The notes under the pieces: model-generated
Databases searched by the model: none
The model's input: the letters and a program-made list of their open reading frames with translations, nothing else
What the model was told of the DNA's origin: nothing
Program-made: the position numbers and the translations under genes
From: Tetmemena sp. SeJ-2015
Taxonomy: Eukaryota; Ciliophora; Spirotrichea; Sporadotrichida; Oxytrichidae
Length of the DNA stretch: 64,000 bases
Direction: 5' to 3'
NCBI GenBank assembly: GCA_027382625.1
Contig: JAJKFJ010022879.1
Location: 144,916-208,915, forward strand
Shown: piece by piece, positions 1-10,400 of the stretch
Layout: each line of letters starts with the position of its first letter
Numbering within the stretch: the stretch's first letter is position 1

Positions 1-2840
1 TTGAGTGTGTGATGGAATCATTAGCTTAGTTATTTGAGGCGGTCGTTCTACCTGATTTGACTGAGGTTTGAAATTCAAGACTTCAGCGCTGTCAACAAGA
101 GCATGAACAGTACCTGCTGTCTCATATTGACTTTCTTGATCTCTCTTCTTTAGGAAATTATACTTATCATCATCTCTTATATGAGTATGACTCTTCACTA
201 TTTTTCCAATCGCCTGGGAGCCTTCGACTGAGGAGCTCAAGTCCAGGCTGTTCTTTATAATCATGTACTTAGAAGGAATAGAGGGGCCACCACCGATTGA
301 CTTGCTATTTCGTTTTGGATGGCTAATATTGAGATTGCTTCTTCTCGGAGAGTCATTACCTCCATTTAACCTATGAGGGTTTAAATTAACGATTTTAAGA
401 GTTTATGAGTAGGAGGAGGAAGGTAGATCATTTATTCGTTTAATTTTATGCAGAGTTAAGGTAAATATTAAGGTATATCTATTCTTAATCTCTATATGAA
501 CTCTGTATTTTGTGTCCTTGTAGTAAGGTCTGCGAGGGCTCTACAATCAAATTCTGAAGAGGATAGACCAAGTGCAGCTTGTCATTCTATATCATTCCAC
601 TCACATTTTAATGCAAAAGCCTTATCGTTGCAATCTAGCCATTACCTAAGAGTCATAAAAAAAAGATTGTACATTTAATGCTTTATACTGAGTTGATTAG
701 CAGAGGGGATTTGTATTTGCAGAGGTTGCTTTTGATTCCCAAAACTTTTAGAGTTTAAGACTTTGGCCACTATCTTTTACTAGAGTGAGTTCATATTCTT
801 ATGCATTGAAATTTCACTCTATAATTAACATATACAAAAATTACAAGTAAGTGCACTCTATTCTCCAGAATAATTCCCTAAACTCAACTTTTCAAAACCT
901 TGTCTAGCTGAGAATTTGTTGTGATATAAACTTTAAATCCTTTCTCCAGTCCTGTGCTTGTCCAAGATTGGAGTTGTTGAAGTGTGAGATACGTTAAGTC
1001 CCCCATTTCTACTGGAGCTCACTGCGCGAAGTTACTTTGATTTGAGCTCGCCCCCGGTTACTTTATTTTCACTATCTGTATAAACTCTAGCTTGAGATTC
1101 TGAAAGTTTTTAGTATTGATTGTTAGAAAGTGGATATTTTTTGTTGCTCAAAATTTTAGGCACGTTAGTTTTAATGCTTCCATCTAAGACTTAACCCAAA
1201 TAGGCTTAGAGGTACTTTCGATTTATCATTTGATTATCCTAGTTTACAATTAAGCATAAAGAATAAGTGTGTTTATTGAATACTAAGTTTTAGTCATCTA
1301 TCTAAGGCTTTCTTGAAGTGATTGTCTCTAATTTCTTCAAAGGGAAGCTTGGCTCTATCTTTTACAAGTAATCTTTATTGTTTAACTCGAATATATGTTG
1401 CTGCCAAGAAGATTTAATTTAAGAAATAGCCCCATAAAAAAATTATTTCTCCTTAGGATGGTGTATGTTGTTTAAGGATTTGAGTGGGAGTTTATCTAAA
1501 ATCGCATAAGCATGAGCTTTACTTTTATCCGATATTTCAACCTTCTTTATTCCTTAGCCTACTGAATCATTGAGTTCGCTCTCATTTTAATCAAGAGCTT
1601 TTAATCTTTGAGTATTAGAATTAACCTCATATGGTTTCTATCTCTTCAAAGAATTGAGAGTGCCACTGCTTTAGTTTATTATAGCGGCATCATTCTAGGA
1701 GAGCTGTCTTTTTTAATTAAGTACGGAGTTTCAAGAGCCCACGTACTACTGATGTTGCATGTGCTTCAGTTGACTTCTAATTCTAAACAAATTCCTTTCT
1801 CCAAGAGACTCTTGGCTCCTTAACTTTGTTTCATTAGTGTGTGATGGCTAAAGACTTCTCTCTTCTTGAATAAGGTCTAGATTCTATTTTTCTTATGAGT
1901 TGTTTTGGTTACAGTTCTAGTATTATTTCACTTCAATTCCTATACTTTATTTTCGAGGATGCGAAGGGTTTGTTGTGCTTAATCCATCTTTCGAGGAATT
2001 AAAGGCTTCAGCTTTCGGTTGAATAAGGACGGGCAGGCTATTCTTTAAAGAAGAATTTGAGGCCTATAGATTTTGTTGAATCAATGAAATCACCTCCTCA
2101 TTCTTATTTCTCTTAGAGCAAATAATTTCTTGAAAAAAGGAATTGAATAAGAGTTAGATTCAGTCTAAATAATATTCGAGGCGTTGATATTTTGAATGAG
2201 TTTTTACTTTTTAAGTCGAAGTTTATTTGCCTAATAAGTTAGATAATCAATAGATTTAAAAATAAGGTTCGTAGATCTTAAAATGAAAGTCCATAGCTTA
2301 TCGATTTAATGTAGTCTAATTTTCTTCCTTCTAAGTTTGTAATCTCTAGCTCTAACTTATTTCTACACTTTGCTGCCTTTATTTTTTAATTTCCATTCTT
2401 TCAATACTTTCTTAGTCTTTTTCATTTTTATTCTCTCTTAGTGAAGCCATTTTTTCTGGAAAGTGATTCTACTTTATCTTTTCAAGTTTATCACGAGATC
2501 TTTCAGATTCTTAAAGTTAATTTGGCTCTTTCTAATTCTCTTCCATGTTTAAATTTTTCTTGTAAATAGCAATAAATAAGTAAACAGTGGTCTCTCTTTT
2601 TACTTTTCCAGGCATTTGTGTATACGCAGATAAACCTTCTGCTATATTTTCTCAGATTCCCTCTGAATTTATAATTTATTAAATATGAAATTTAAAATTG
2701 TCTATAGAGTTTTTTGACTTCTTGAGAGCAGAGAGCTAATTGATGTGGTGGAATTATTTTTGCAGATTTTATAACATTTTATCTATAAGCTGCTGCTTAT
2801 TCTATTTTTGGTTTCTTTTATTTGAGTATTCCTCAGCCAT
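1..2840 (-). CDS. Large hydrophilic Gln/Ser-rich protein, partial, function not recognised
   Basis: Reading the minus strand with TAA/TAG as Gln gives long stretches of plausible coding. It starts at an ATG at 2840-2838 (MAEEYSNKRNQKQNKQQLID). It continues through a Ser-rich part near 1990 (ASNSSLKNSLPVLIQPKAEA) and a long open stretch between about 1680 and 600. It runs off the window as a Ser/Lys-rich segment (about 360 to 1, including NDSPRRSNLNISHPKRNSKS). The frame changes at about 2650, 2160-2060, 1735 and 600-440. I take these as IESs or introns but could not pin pointers for them. No signal peptide, membrane segment or known domain was seen. The low-complexity composition suits a cytoskeletal or regulatory protein, but that is only a guess. 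Two overlapping open frames between 2640 and 2270 leave that part ambiguous. Confidence 0.55.
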
Positions 2841-2949
2841 TCCAATAAGTCAATCTCTGTAACTATTTTTTACTTCTTTTTTAAAATAGATTTAATATAA
2901 TTTTAGCCATTTCTAGCTCATGAATATTTTCAACTAATAAAATGAAAAT

Positions 2950-3942
2950 AGTGTCACGGTAATAAAGGGAAAACAACTTGCAGATTTATAATATTTATCT
3001 TTTATATGGATGAGATTTGGGAATGAATCTTTTCTTCAGCGTTGGCAGAGGCTCAGTTGATGAGCTAATTGGAATCGACTGGTGGTAGTTGAGTACAGAG
3101 GCAATCCAGATTCTGAGTAAATATCTGCTATCGTGGGAAAGGGCATCAGTTTTGATACTGGTGGTCTCAACATGAAAGGAACCCCAGGCATGAACGACAT
3201 GTACACCGATAAGGGAGGTTATTAAATTTTAAGGTGCATGTGTTACCATGGGAACACTTTAGGGAGTGCTTGACCTTAAGATCAAGCAAAATGTAGTGTT
3301 TGGTATGGCGTTCTCTGAGAATTCAGTCGGCCCCAACAGCTCGATTCCCATGGATATCATAACAGCAATGAACGGCTTGACTGTTCAGATCGGAAACACA
3401 GATGCTGAGGGTAGACTCGTTCTCAGCGACTCCTTCACATATATTCAGAGAAACTACAAGCTATATCTCTATCTCTAATTTCTTAGCACCTTCTATTTAA
3501 AAGCCTCAAAGACTCGTTGATTTAGCCACCTTAACAGGTGCTGTGAGAATAGCTCTTGGAAACTAAACAGCCGGTCTATTCTCAAATGATGAAGAATTCG
3601 CTCAAGAGATCAGAAGTTTCGGACTGCAAGTCTTTGAGCCATCTTGGATTTTGCCAATTACTGATGAAGCCAGAGAGTGCATGGCCTCTACTTCTTATGC
3701 TGACCTTGATTTAAATAAAATTTCCAAAACGAATTAATGATAACAGTGGAGCCACAGGCTTTGGAGGTGCTATTAAAGCAGCTGCCTTTATGGAAAGGTT
3801 CATTGAGGAGGGCACTAAATGGTGTCACCTTGATATCGCAGGTTCAGGTCATCACCAGTCAATGATAAAGGCTCCCATTTGCGAAGGATTCAATGGCTTT
3901 GGAACAATGACCCTCTTAAATTATCTCTACCACAAATAGTGA
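2950..3942 (+). other. LAP1 C-terminal block: MDSs 7, 8, 10, 12-15
   Basis: This block carries most of the catalytic domain and the stop (TGA 3940-3942). Ordinary IESs lie at 2988-3018 (pointer AGATTT), 3220-3235 (AGGT), 3462-3504 (AAGC) and 3711-3741 (TGAT). Two gaps of only 9 bp (3066-3074) and 12 bp (3118-3129) mark places where MDSs 9 and 11 must be inserted from 4372-4453. The flanking pointers are TTGATGAGC, TCGACT, TTCTGAG and ATCGTGGGAA. Confidence 0.92.
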
Positions 3943-5299
3943 GTTCAATTTCCATGTCAATGAAAAAGAAAATTTATTCTGTATTATTGATCAATTTTTG
4001 GCAGATTTTTCCTCGCCAAAAAGGGAATAAGTTTTAAGAGTTATTACAAGCACCCTCTCAGCACCTCTTAAATAAAGTTAAGATAGTAGATGAGATTTTA
4101 TCAAAAGCCTAATCCCAAAGAATCTTCTGAAAAGTTCTAATTGTACTTTGTGTGTGTTGTGTATCAGTTATGATTTAAATATGATGAGTCTACCTTAGTT
4201 TCTAGGACACTAGCAAATACTAGAGGTACCACTGCTATTAAGATATCTTGAGGAAAAGGTACATGACCTTATCAAGACCCATACCAATAAAGATTTGATT
4301 AAGAGTGTCACATAATCAAGGGAAATCATACTTTCTAATCGAATTAATCTTAAAATTAAACTCATGGCTTTTTGATGAGCGAGCTCCTCGACTCGAAGAG
4401 TGAGTGCAATATTTTGGCATCTTCTGAGACAATTGATCTTGCCATCGTGGGAACAAAAAATAAATTATCGAATATATAAGATAGACCTTTTTAAAATTGG
4501 TTATTAAATTGTTATCTGAAATCTAAACTCCATAGAATTTTAGACATTATGTTTTAATTATAAAATGATAATTTATAATAGATTTTTAAGATTAACTACT
4601 AATTAAAGATATCCAGGATGAGCAGTGGTACTCACTTTTGTTTTAATTCTTCTCTGTAAACTCAGCCATCACAATTTGAAGTTGAGTTTGTGGTTTTGTA
4701 ATGAATTCGGAATCGCCAGAATGTTAGTAGGTAATTTTCTTTACCTTGAAATGGTAAGCAGGTTGGTCAGGGCTCAAACCTGACTTGTTATCCTTCTTGA
4801 TAAACTTATATTTATTTTTACTTCAAAACATAGTTCAAGTTAGAAAAAGGTTTATGGAAAACGTAATTTGAAAGGATAAGACTGTTCACACAAAGAGCAG
4901 CCAACTCTGCATCAATTGCATTGCTGAAGAGCACATGGCCATGCTCAGTTGAGCCACCCTTTAAAGCAGCAACAATTTTACCAGCCAGAGTTCTAATTGC
5001 TCCTCTCTGCTTTTCAAATTTAATTTCATTAGGCTTGTAAAGAGCAAGCAAGTGGCGCCTATCGCCTGAGTAGAGTGGTACTACTAAGTTTGTCTCCAGA
5101 TCATTAATTCAATTTTACAGAGAATTTATTTATTATTATCCTTGGCAAAGTGAGGTGAAGAGGTGCTGAGAGAGAGCTTAGTATGAATTGGATCTTTCAA
5201 ATCCCTTTCTGAGATTACAATAACTAGAGTTGCCTCTTTAAGTTGTGCTGAAAGTTCTTCGATATGCTGATCTAGGACACTTGAGGTAGAAGATTCCAT
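2950..5299. CDS. LAP1: scrambled M17 leucine aminopeptidase gene, 15 MDSs on both strands
   Basis: This is a zinc-dependent M17 aminopeptidase that would remove N-terminal residues from peptides in the cytosol. MDS order in the mature gene is: 5299-5138(-), 5102-4820(-), 4807-4660(-), 4185-4236(+), 4631-4606(-), 4242-4311(+), 2950-2987(+), 3013-3065(+), 4372-4393(+), 3075-3117(+), 4422-4453(+), 3130-3219(+), 3232-3461(+), 3501-3710(+), 3738-3942(+). Neighbouring MDSs share identical pointers of 3-11 bp. Counting each pointer once, they sum to 1575 nt, exactly 525 codons from ATG to TGA. Family motifs are present: VGKGISFDTGG (metal-binding Lys/Asp), TDKGG, and NTDAEGRLVLSD (Asp/Glu ligands and catalytic Arg). 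The length of 524 aa is normal for M17, and the protein aligns along its whole length with LAP2. No key residue is missing, so the locus looks functional after rearrangement. Confidence 0.93.
4185..4236 (+). other. LAP1 MDS 4
   Basis: It encodes STLVSRTLANTRGTTA, matching TLISRTLGNTRATIA in LAP2. It begins with pointer TGAGT (4185-4189) and ends with the 11-bp pointer GTACCACTGCT (4226-4236). The partner of that pointer is the inverted copy at 4621-4631. Confidence 0.9.
4242..4311 (+). other. LAP1 MDS 6
   Basis: It encodes YLEEKVHDLIKTHTNKDLIK, matching YLEQRVHDLVGAHPNKDLVR in LAP2. It starts with pointer GATATCTT (4242-4249), only 5 bp after MDS 4 ends. It ends with pointer AGTGTCAC (4304-4311), whose partner lies 1.35 kb upstream at 2950-2957. 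Confidence 0.9.
4372..4393 (+). other. LAP1 MDS 9 (22 bp)
   Basis: It starts with TTGATGAGC (4372-4380, partner 3057-3065) and ends with TCGACT (4388-4393, partner 3075-3080). It restores VDERAPRLVVVEYRGNP, equivalent to ITERSPRLVLVEYKGNP in LAP2. Confidence 0.9.
4422..4453 (+). other. LAP1 MDS 11 (32 bp)
   Basis: It starts with TTCTGAG (4422-4428, partner 3111-3117) and ends with ATCGTGGGAA (4444-4453, partner 3130-3139). It restores NPDSETIDLAIVGKG, equivalent to NPDCEDFEVAIVGKG in LAP2. That sequence includes the metal-binding Lys motif. Confidence 0.9.
4606..4631 (-). other. LAP1 MDS 5, a 26-bp inverted micro-MDS
   Basis: Of its 26 bases, 11 (4621-4631) repeat the end of MDS 4 and 8 (4606-4613, GATATCTT on the minus strand) repeat the start of MDS 6. 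Only 7 bp are unique. It supplies the codons for His-Pro-Gly, which complete TTAHPGYLE as in LAP2. It lies about 28 bp from MDS 3, on the same strand. Confidence 0.9.
4660..5299 (-). other. LAP1 MDSs 1-3 (inverted N-terminal block)
   Basis: The N-terminal third of LAP1 lies on the minus strand, inverted relative to the catalytic half. The start ATG is at 5299-5297 (MESSTSSVLDQHIEELSAQL); further in-frame ATGs upstream are not needed by comparison with LAP2. A 38-nt IES with pointer GAT (5138-5140 and 5100-5102) and a 16-nt IES with pointer AAGT (4820-4823 and 4804-4807) interrupt it. Neither IES has GT-AG ends. MDS 3 ends with pointer TGAGT at 4660-4664, whose partner is on the opposite strand at 4185-4189. 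Confidence 0.9.
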
Positions 5300-5521
5300 A
5301 TTAGTAACTAAAAGATATCTTTCTGTCAATATTTTATTGTCTTAACTTTAACTCATTCCTTCTACTGGGATAACTCAATCAAGTCACATTTTAGATTATA
5401 AGTGAGATGAAATTCATTAAAACCTATTTTAAGCTAACATGTAGAAGATCTGTTTCTAATTTAATTGAATGATTGCAATTATAATTGAGGGCAAGAGTGG
5501 GTATGTAGTTGATTTGAATTA

Positions 5522-7242
5522 TCACTCTTCTTTGGCTAAATAGTTTATAAGAGTTTAAGTGCCGAAGCCATTAAAACCCTCACAAATTGGAGTCTTTACC
5601 ATCATCATGTGGTAGCCTGCTCCAGCCATGTCAAGGTGCAACCACTTAGTACCTTATTCTATGAATCTATCGAGGAAAGCTGCCGCTCTGATAGCTCCTC
5701 CAAACATTCCAATGCCCCAGTTTATAAACTACTATAAGTAATTAAAGTAGGAGTTGTCAATATCTGCGAATGTAGTTGCATGAACACTTTCTCTTGCCTC
5801 GTCTGTTATTGGCATGATCCAAGTTGGCTCAAACACTTAAAGACTGCTTTTCCTGAACTCATGAGCCAAGTCGTCATCGTTTGAAAAGATACCCGCAGTT
5901 TAATTTCCTAATCTTAGAATTTAATTACATTCTTATTAACTAATGCTATAACGATAGCTCCAGTTAGAGTTGCAATGTCGATAAGAGTCTTAGGTTTGTA
6001 GAATCTTTGCAGATATGTGAAGGAATCGGCTAAGAGGAGTCTTCCTTCTGCATCTGTGTTTCCAATTTGCACATTCAGGCCATTCATGGCTGTAATGATA
6101 TCCAAAGGTAGGTAACTATTAGGACCTACTGAATTTTCAGCAAGGGCCAACGCAAAAATAATGTTCTTCTTTGATAATAATTTTTTCTATATTATTCTTC
6201 TTGAGTTTCAAATTGAGGACTCCTATCAAAGTTCCTATAGTGCAACTTGCACATACTAACTTTGCATAAATTTATTTAATATCACCTCCTTTATCTACAT
6301 GCATATAAGTTATATCAGGTGATTGTTTCATATTAATGCCGCCAGCGTCAAATGTCACACCTTTTCCGACAATAGCCACTTCAAAGTCTTCACAATCTGG
6401 GTTTCCCTTGTACTCTACCAATACTAGGCGTGGTGATCTCTCTGTAATAGCACCTCGTCCAACGCTGTAGAATAGATTCATTCCTAGCTCCACTAGTTCC
6501 TTTTCTCTGACGACTTTGATAGCCCGCACTAAATCTTTATTTGGGTGTGCGCCGACTAGATCATGAACTCTCTACTCCAAATATCCTGGGTGAGCTATAG
6601 TTGCTCTAGTATTTCCTAGAGTTCTTGAAATTAAGGTGGCTTCTGCCATTGCAATCTAGAGCTATGCGGCTGCGTTGGATGTGAAGTCGTCACTACCTGC
6701 ATAAGAATATTCAAGAGTGTTAAGTTTTCTGTGAGAAGCAGGATTTTCAGAACTCAGCCCTGATGTGTTTGTCTTTTTGATAAATTTATTATAATTAAAA
6801 TCCAAAAAATATCAGATTCATATTCGAGTTTATTGTATGAAAAGTTAGCAAGAAGAAGACCATTCACACAAACTGCTGCAGAATCCAAATCGAAAGCTTC
6901 ACTAATTATAACATGCGCTTTGCTTATAGCCATCGTTTTCAAAGTCACAACAATCTTGCCGGCATGTTGCCTCAAAGAACTTCTTTATTTTTCAATCTTC
7001 TCCTAAATATTAGGCTTGAAAAGAGCTACGTAATACTTTCTGCTCTCTTCGTATACAGCCAAAACTTAGCTAATTTCCAGATCTTTCATCAAAGGAGCAG
7101 AGTTATTCAGTTGTAAGAGTGCTGCTATTCTTTAATTCTCTATATCTTCACTTTAGACTAGGAAGACTATGGTCTGTGATGGATCTTTCCTTAATACCTC
7201 ATCAGCGATTGTTTGAACTTTGGAGTGTGTCGTGCTATCCAT
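5522..7242 (-). CDS. LAP2: M17 leucine aminopeptidase, not scrambled, five IESs
   Basis: This is a paralogue of LAP1 lying immediately beside it, with all MDSs in order on one strand. The ATG is at 7242-7240 (MDSTTHSKVQTIADEVLRKD) and the TGA at 5524-5522. Removing five pointer-flanked IESs (44, 33, 31, 32 and 33 nt) leaves 1548 nt, exactly 516 codons including the stop. M17 signatures are intact: VGKGVTFDAGG, VDKGG, and NTDAEGRLLLADSFTY with the Asp/Glu metal ligands and the Arg. The C-terminal half carries ATLTGA and the substrate-pocket region. The N-terminal about 160 residues form the usual regulatory domain. It is probably a cytosolic homo-hexameric peptidase, as is typical of the family. 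No secretion signal was seen. Confidence 0.93.
5723..5755 (-). other. IES in LAP2, pointer AACT
   Basis: This is a 33-nt segment with pointer copies at 5752-5755 and 5719-5722. Removal gives ADIDNWGIGMFGGAI, matching ADLDNSGATGFGGAI in LAP1. The LAP1 IES at 3711-3741 lies one codon away, so the two copies share a nearly identical insertion site. Confidence 0.88.
5913..5944 (-). other. IES in LAP2, pointer ATTAG
   Basis: This is a 32-nt segment with pointer copies at 5940-5944 and 5908-5912. Removal restores ATLTGAIVIALGNQTAGIFS. LAP1 has no IES at this position. Confidence 0.88.
6172..6202 (-). other. IES in LAP2, pointer AAGAAGAA
   Basis: This is a 31-nt segment with 8-bp pointer copies at 6195-6202 and 6164-6171. 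Removal gives LKLKKNIIFALALAENSVG, matching LKIKQNVVFGMAFSENSVG in LAP1. Confidence 0.88.
6253..6285 (-). other. IES in LAP2, pointer GTG
   Basis: This is a 33-nt segment with pointer copies at 6283-6285 and 6250-6252. Removal restores VDKGGASCTIGT, matching DKGGACVTMGT in LAP1. Confidence 0.85.
6791..6834 (-). other. IES in LAP2, pointer AATAAA
   Basis: This is a 44-nt AT-rich segment. Pointer copies are at 6829-6834 and 6785-6790 (TTTATT on the plus strand). Removal joins SYNK to FIKKTNTSG in frame. Confidence 0.88.
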
Positions 7243-7421
7243 GTGCTTTGATATCTTTGCTTGAGCTAAAATCTCAACAATTTTAAACTTTATTAACTAT
7301 CTTATCAAGGTTGATTTTATAGAATAAGAGGAAGGTTTGACTTTGCCAATTCTCACCCTTTTTGACAGTATTTTTAGATTTTTGATAAAAACCTATGCTC
7401 TTGATTCATTTTTAAGTGATT

Positions 7422-10400
7422 CTTCATGCTTTTGTACGATGCATACAACTTTAAGTTGGAAAACTTACAGCTGTCAGCTTTTGAGCAGCTTGAAGATTAT
7501 CATCACTACAAGACTGTCAAGCAAACGAGAATAATAAAAGATGTAACGCTCTATTTGAAATTCTACTATTGCCTTGAGCTCAAGCACCCGACCTATCCTC
7601 TTTATGAAATTAATGTGCAGCTTCAAAAGATGGATGTAATGGCTTTATAATAAGTACACTTTTATTGTTTTGAGATAAATTTTTGGCTAGTGACTATGTG
7701 GCGCAATTCATGACTAAGCTGCAAGAATCAGTGATGGCCAAGCTTCCACAACCAGAATCTAAAGCTACTGTCGAAGTATTAGAAGAGGATGCCCCCTCTA
7801 AAGACTTATAAACGAAATAAAGAGAAGCCAACATTCAAATAGAAGAGGAGTCAGAAGAATTTAAAAGTCCTTCGAGTGGTTAGATAGAGATGATTAATCA
7901 TTCGCATAAACGGGATTAGTCCTAAAACATTTCTATGACTAGCAATTCCAAGGATAAGCGCTAAAACTTTAAGATCAAAGGCATGAGTAATCTTAATAAC
8001 AGCATTAAAACAGAAGATGAGTTCGAATTTAAAAGTTGTGCATCAGGAAACACCAGCTATATAGAAAGAGAAAATGAAGATGATCTTTTATCTCATAGGT
8101 CTCTCCCCTCAAATGCAAGAATTTAAATGATCAAGAAAATGCCTCAGAAATAAATCGAGGCTATTAAAAATATGAGGAAGAAGGACTAGATATCAGTTAA
8201 TGTGGTGCTAAGTATCAACGAATTAGTCATAAATATAATGGAAGAGTTGAGGGAAGATGATCCTTTGCTTAGTGATCCACAAATTTTACTCACCAGCAAT
8301 AAGATGTGTAGGCCTCATAGAGAATTAATATGCATGCGCATGAATGAATTAATAGCCAGCTTTAACTAAGACTCCAAAGGCATTTAGAAGATAACTTTTA
8401 TCCTAAATTCATTTGATATTCAAGATAGATAATTAGAGGTAGCTGGTCTTATGAATAATTTTGGAACAAACTTAAAGCCATCGATTCCTGAGATTTATTC
8501 TCATATAGTTGGAAACCCAGACTTTGTCAATAAAATTTAAAGCTCAAGAACTGAAGAAGAATCCTTAGAGTTGAGATAGCAAATACTAATTTAAATAAAA
8601 CTTATTTAAAGCACTATTCGAACTTTAATGGAGGTATTCCAGATACTTAGCGTTAAAGATACACCTCGAGTGCCAATTATTCGGTGATGTCCATGGAATT
8701 TAGATCCTGCGTGTCTGGAAGTTCCTTTGCCTCAGTTAATATTAAAGACATAGAAAGAATGAGTCAAATCTATATTAAAGCAGTGATATAACCCTAATAT
8801 ATTCAGTCTTTAATTTGAGTGATTGATCCTGACCCATTCTAAACAAAAAATGAAGTTGAAATGGTTTTCTCAGATTTGAGGGTAGTGGTATCTTTTGCAA
8901 CTTTTCAGAAGCTTTTTGAGTTTTCAAAAAAGCTAAAACCTCAACAGAGCGAGGAGGAACGAATGTCGTCGTTGTTTGAAGAACAAAATAAAAGATTTGT
9001 AGTTGAAAGAATATAAGGAAGCACTACAGGAGGATAAAACTCTAGCAGAGCTACTAGAATGAGTTCTTAAGCTGTTGCAGGATAGATTACAAACACTAAA
9101 CTTCTAATTTTAATTGAATTTTATAAACTAGGTGGTATCTAGTAGAAGATTCAAGAGATTAAAATTAAGAGAACTGGTCAGGATTCTTAAACCATTATCA
9201 TAAAATTGATAATTTTACATGATCACATTCTGTATACTCAATACTTACTTCCGAGAGAAAGACGAAGCTTAAGTTCAGTGGCAGATTTAAAAATCTCTCT
9301 CTATGGATTCCTCTTGATGAAACTAATCCCTACTCTAGAGTGCTAACTTTCTCACTTATGACTTAAGTAAACTACAGGAAAGATGCTCTAGATATTGACT
9401 TCACTAACTCTGTGACTAGAGATTTAATCATAAACCTATTTATACTTCTTAACATATCCTACGTAGTAGATAAAGTTTGACTTAGACCTAACTTTCGAGA
9501 GAAGAATCGATAGTTACCATTAATTAGCTTCAGATTCTTATGATAAATAGGCATCTAATGAATTCTGAGGATGAAGAGCCCTCTATTGAGAAGCTTTTAG
9601 AGCCCAGTAGAATAACCCTCTCTTACGAAAATTTCATAAAAGATAAAGGACTCAACACTTGGATGAATATAGATCTTTTGGTGGAGCCATTTGAATTGAA
9701 AGTATGATCGATCTTTATATTTTTTTATAGTAGGGTTTAGAGAGATCGAGTTCTTCTAAAAGTTAAACTTGAAGCTGTAGAAGTTTTTGGCTGTGATCAC
9801 TCAGACTGATGATATCCTAGATATGACTCTAGACACAGAAGTTGATTTGGAAAAGGAGCTTAGGAAATTCAGACACAAGGAACTTAAAGAGTTGTCAAAT
9901 GCAGTTACAAGCACTAAAAATGAAAAGAGAGCTAAAATTAAGAAGGAAGAGGTTAGAATTATTTTGAGTTAATCAATCTTTGTATAGTAAATAAATGTGA
10001 TGACGGTGAAATTCAGATGCGACACCTTTAGATTTAGTTTGATGGATGATACAGGACTGCAAGAGTATCCAGTGATTTTTATGAATGTGAGAAACGTAAA
10101 ATACGATTCCAAGAAATATGAGGACATAGATGACGCAGCTGTTTTCATTCTCAAGGTGAGCATATTCATTTTAGCTAACTAAATTTACAGAAAATGGGAA
10201 TAATGAAAAAGAAGAGTGATGATGAGGAACCCTACCTTAATACTCAAGCCTCACTGAATTTGGAGGTTTACTACTTCAACATGAAGATCCAAGCTTATGA
10301 GCCTGTCCTGGAGCCATGGTAGCTCGAATTCTCATAGTTCTAAGAGGAGAGATACATTTCCTAAAAGACAAACATCAAATCTGATTAGATGCTTAACATG

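Noticed and set aside
3216..3235. 16-nt GT-AG intron like those of Stentor
   Set aside because: The segment can be read as GT...AG, but it is also flanked by AGGT repeats. Most neighbouring interruptions lack GT-AG ends while having pointers, so an IES is the consistent reading.
4021..4100. Extra LAP1 MDS with pointers AAGGGAA and GATGAGATTT
   Set aside because: It would add about 17 residues absent from LAP2 and place an in-frame TGA before the Leu-Gly-Met-Asn motif.
3013..4297. Pointer AGATTTG joining 4291-4297 to 3013-3019 in LAP1
   Set aside because: It keeps the frame but drops 14 residues conserved in LAP2. The pair AGTGTCAC (4304-4311 and 2950-2957) plus the AGATTT IES restores all of them.
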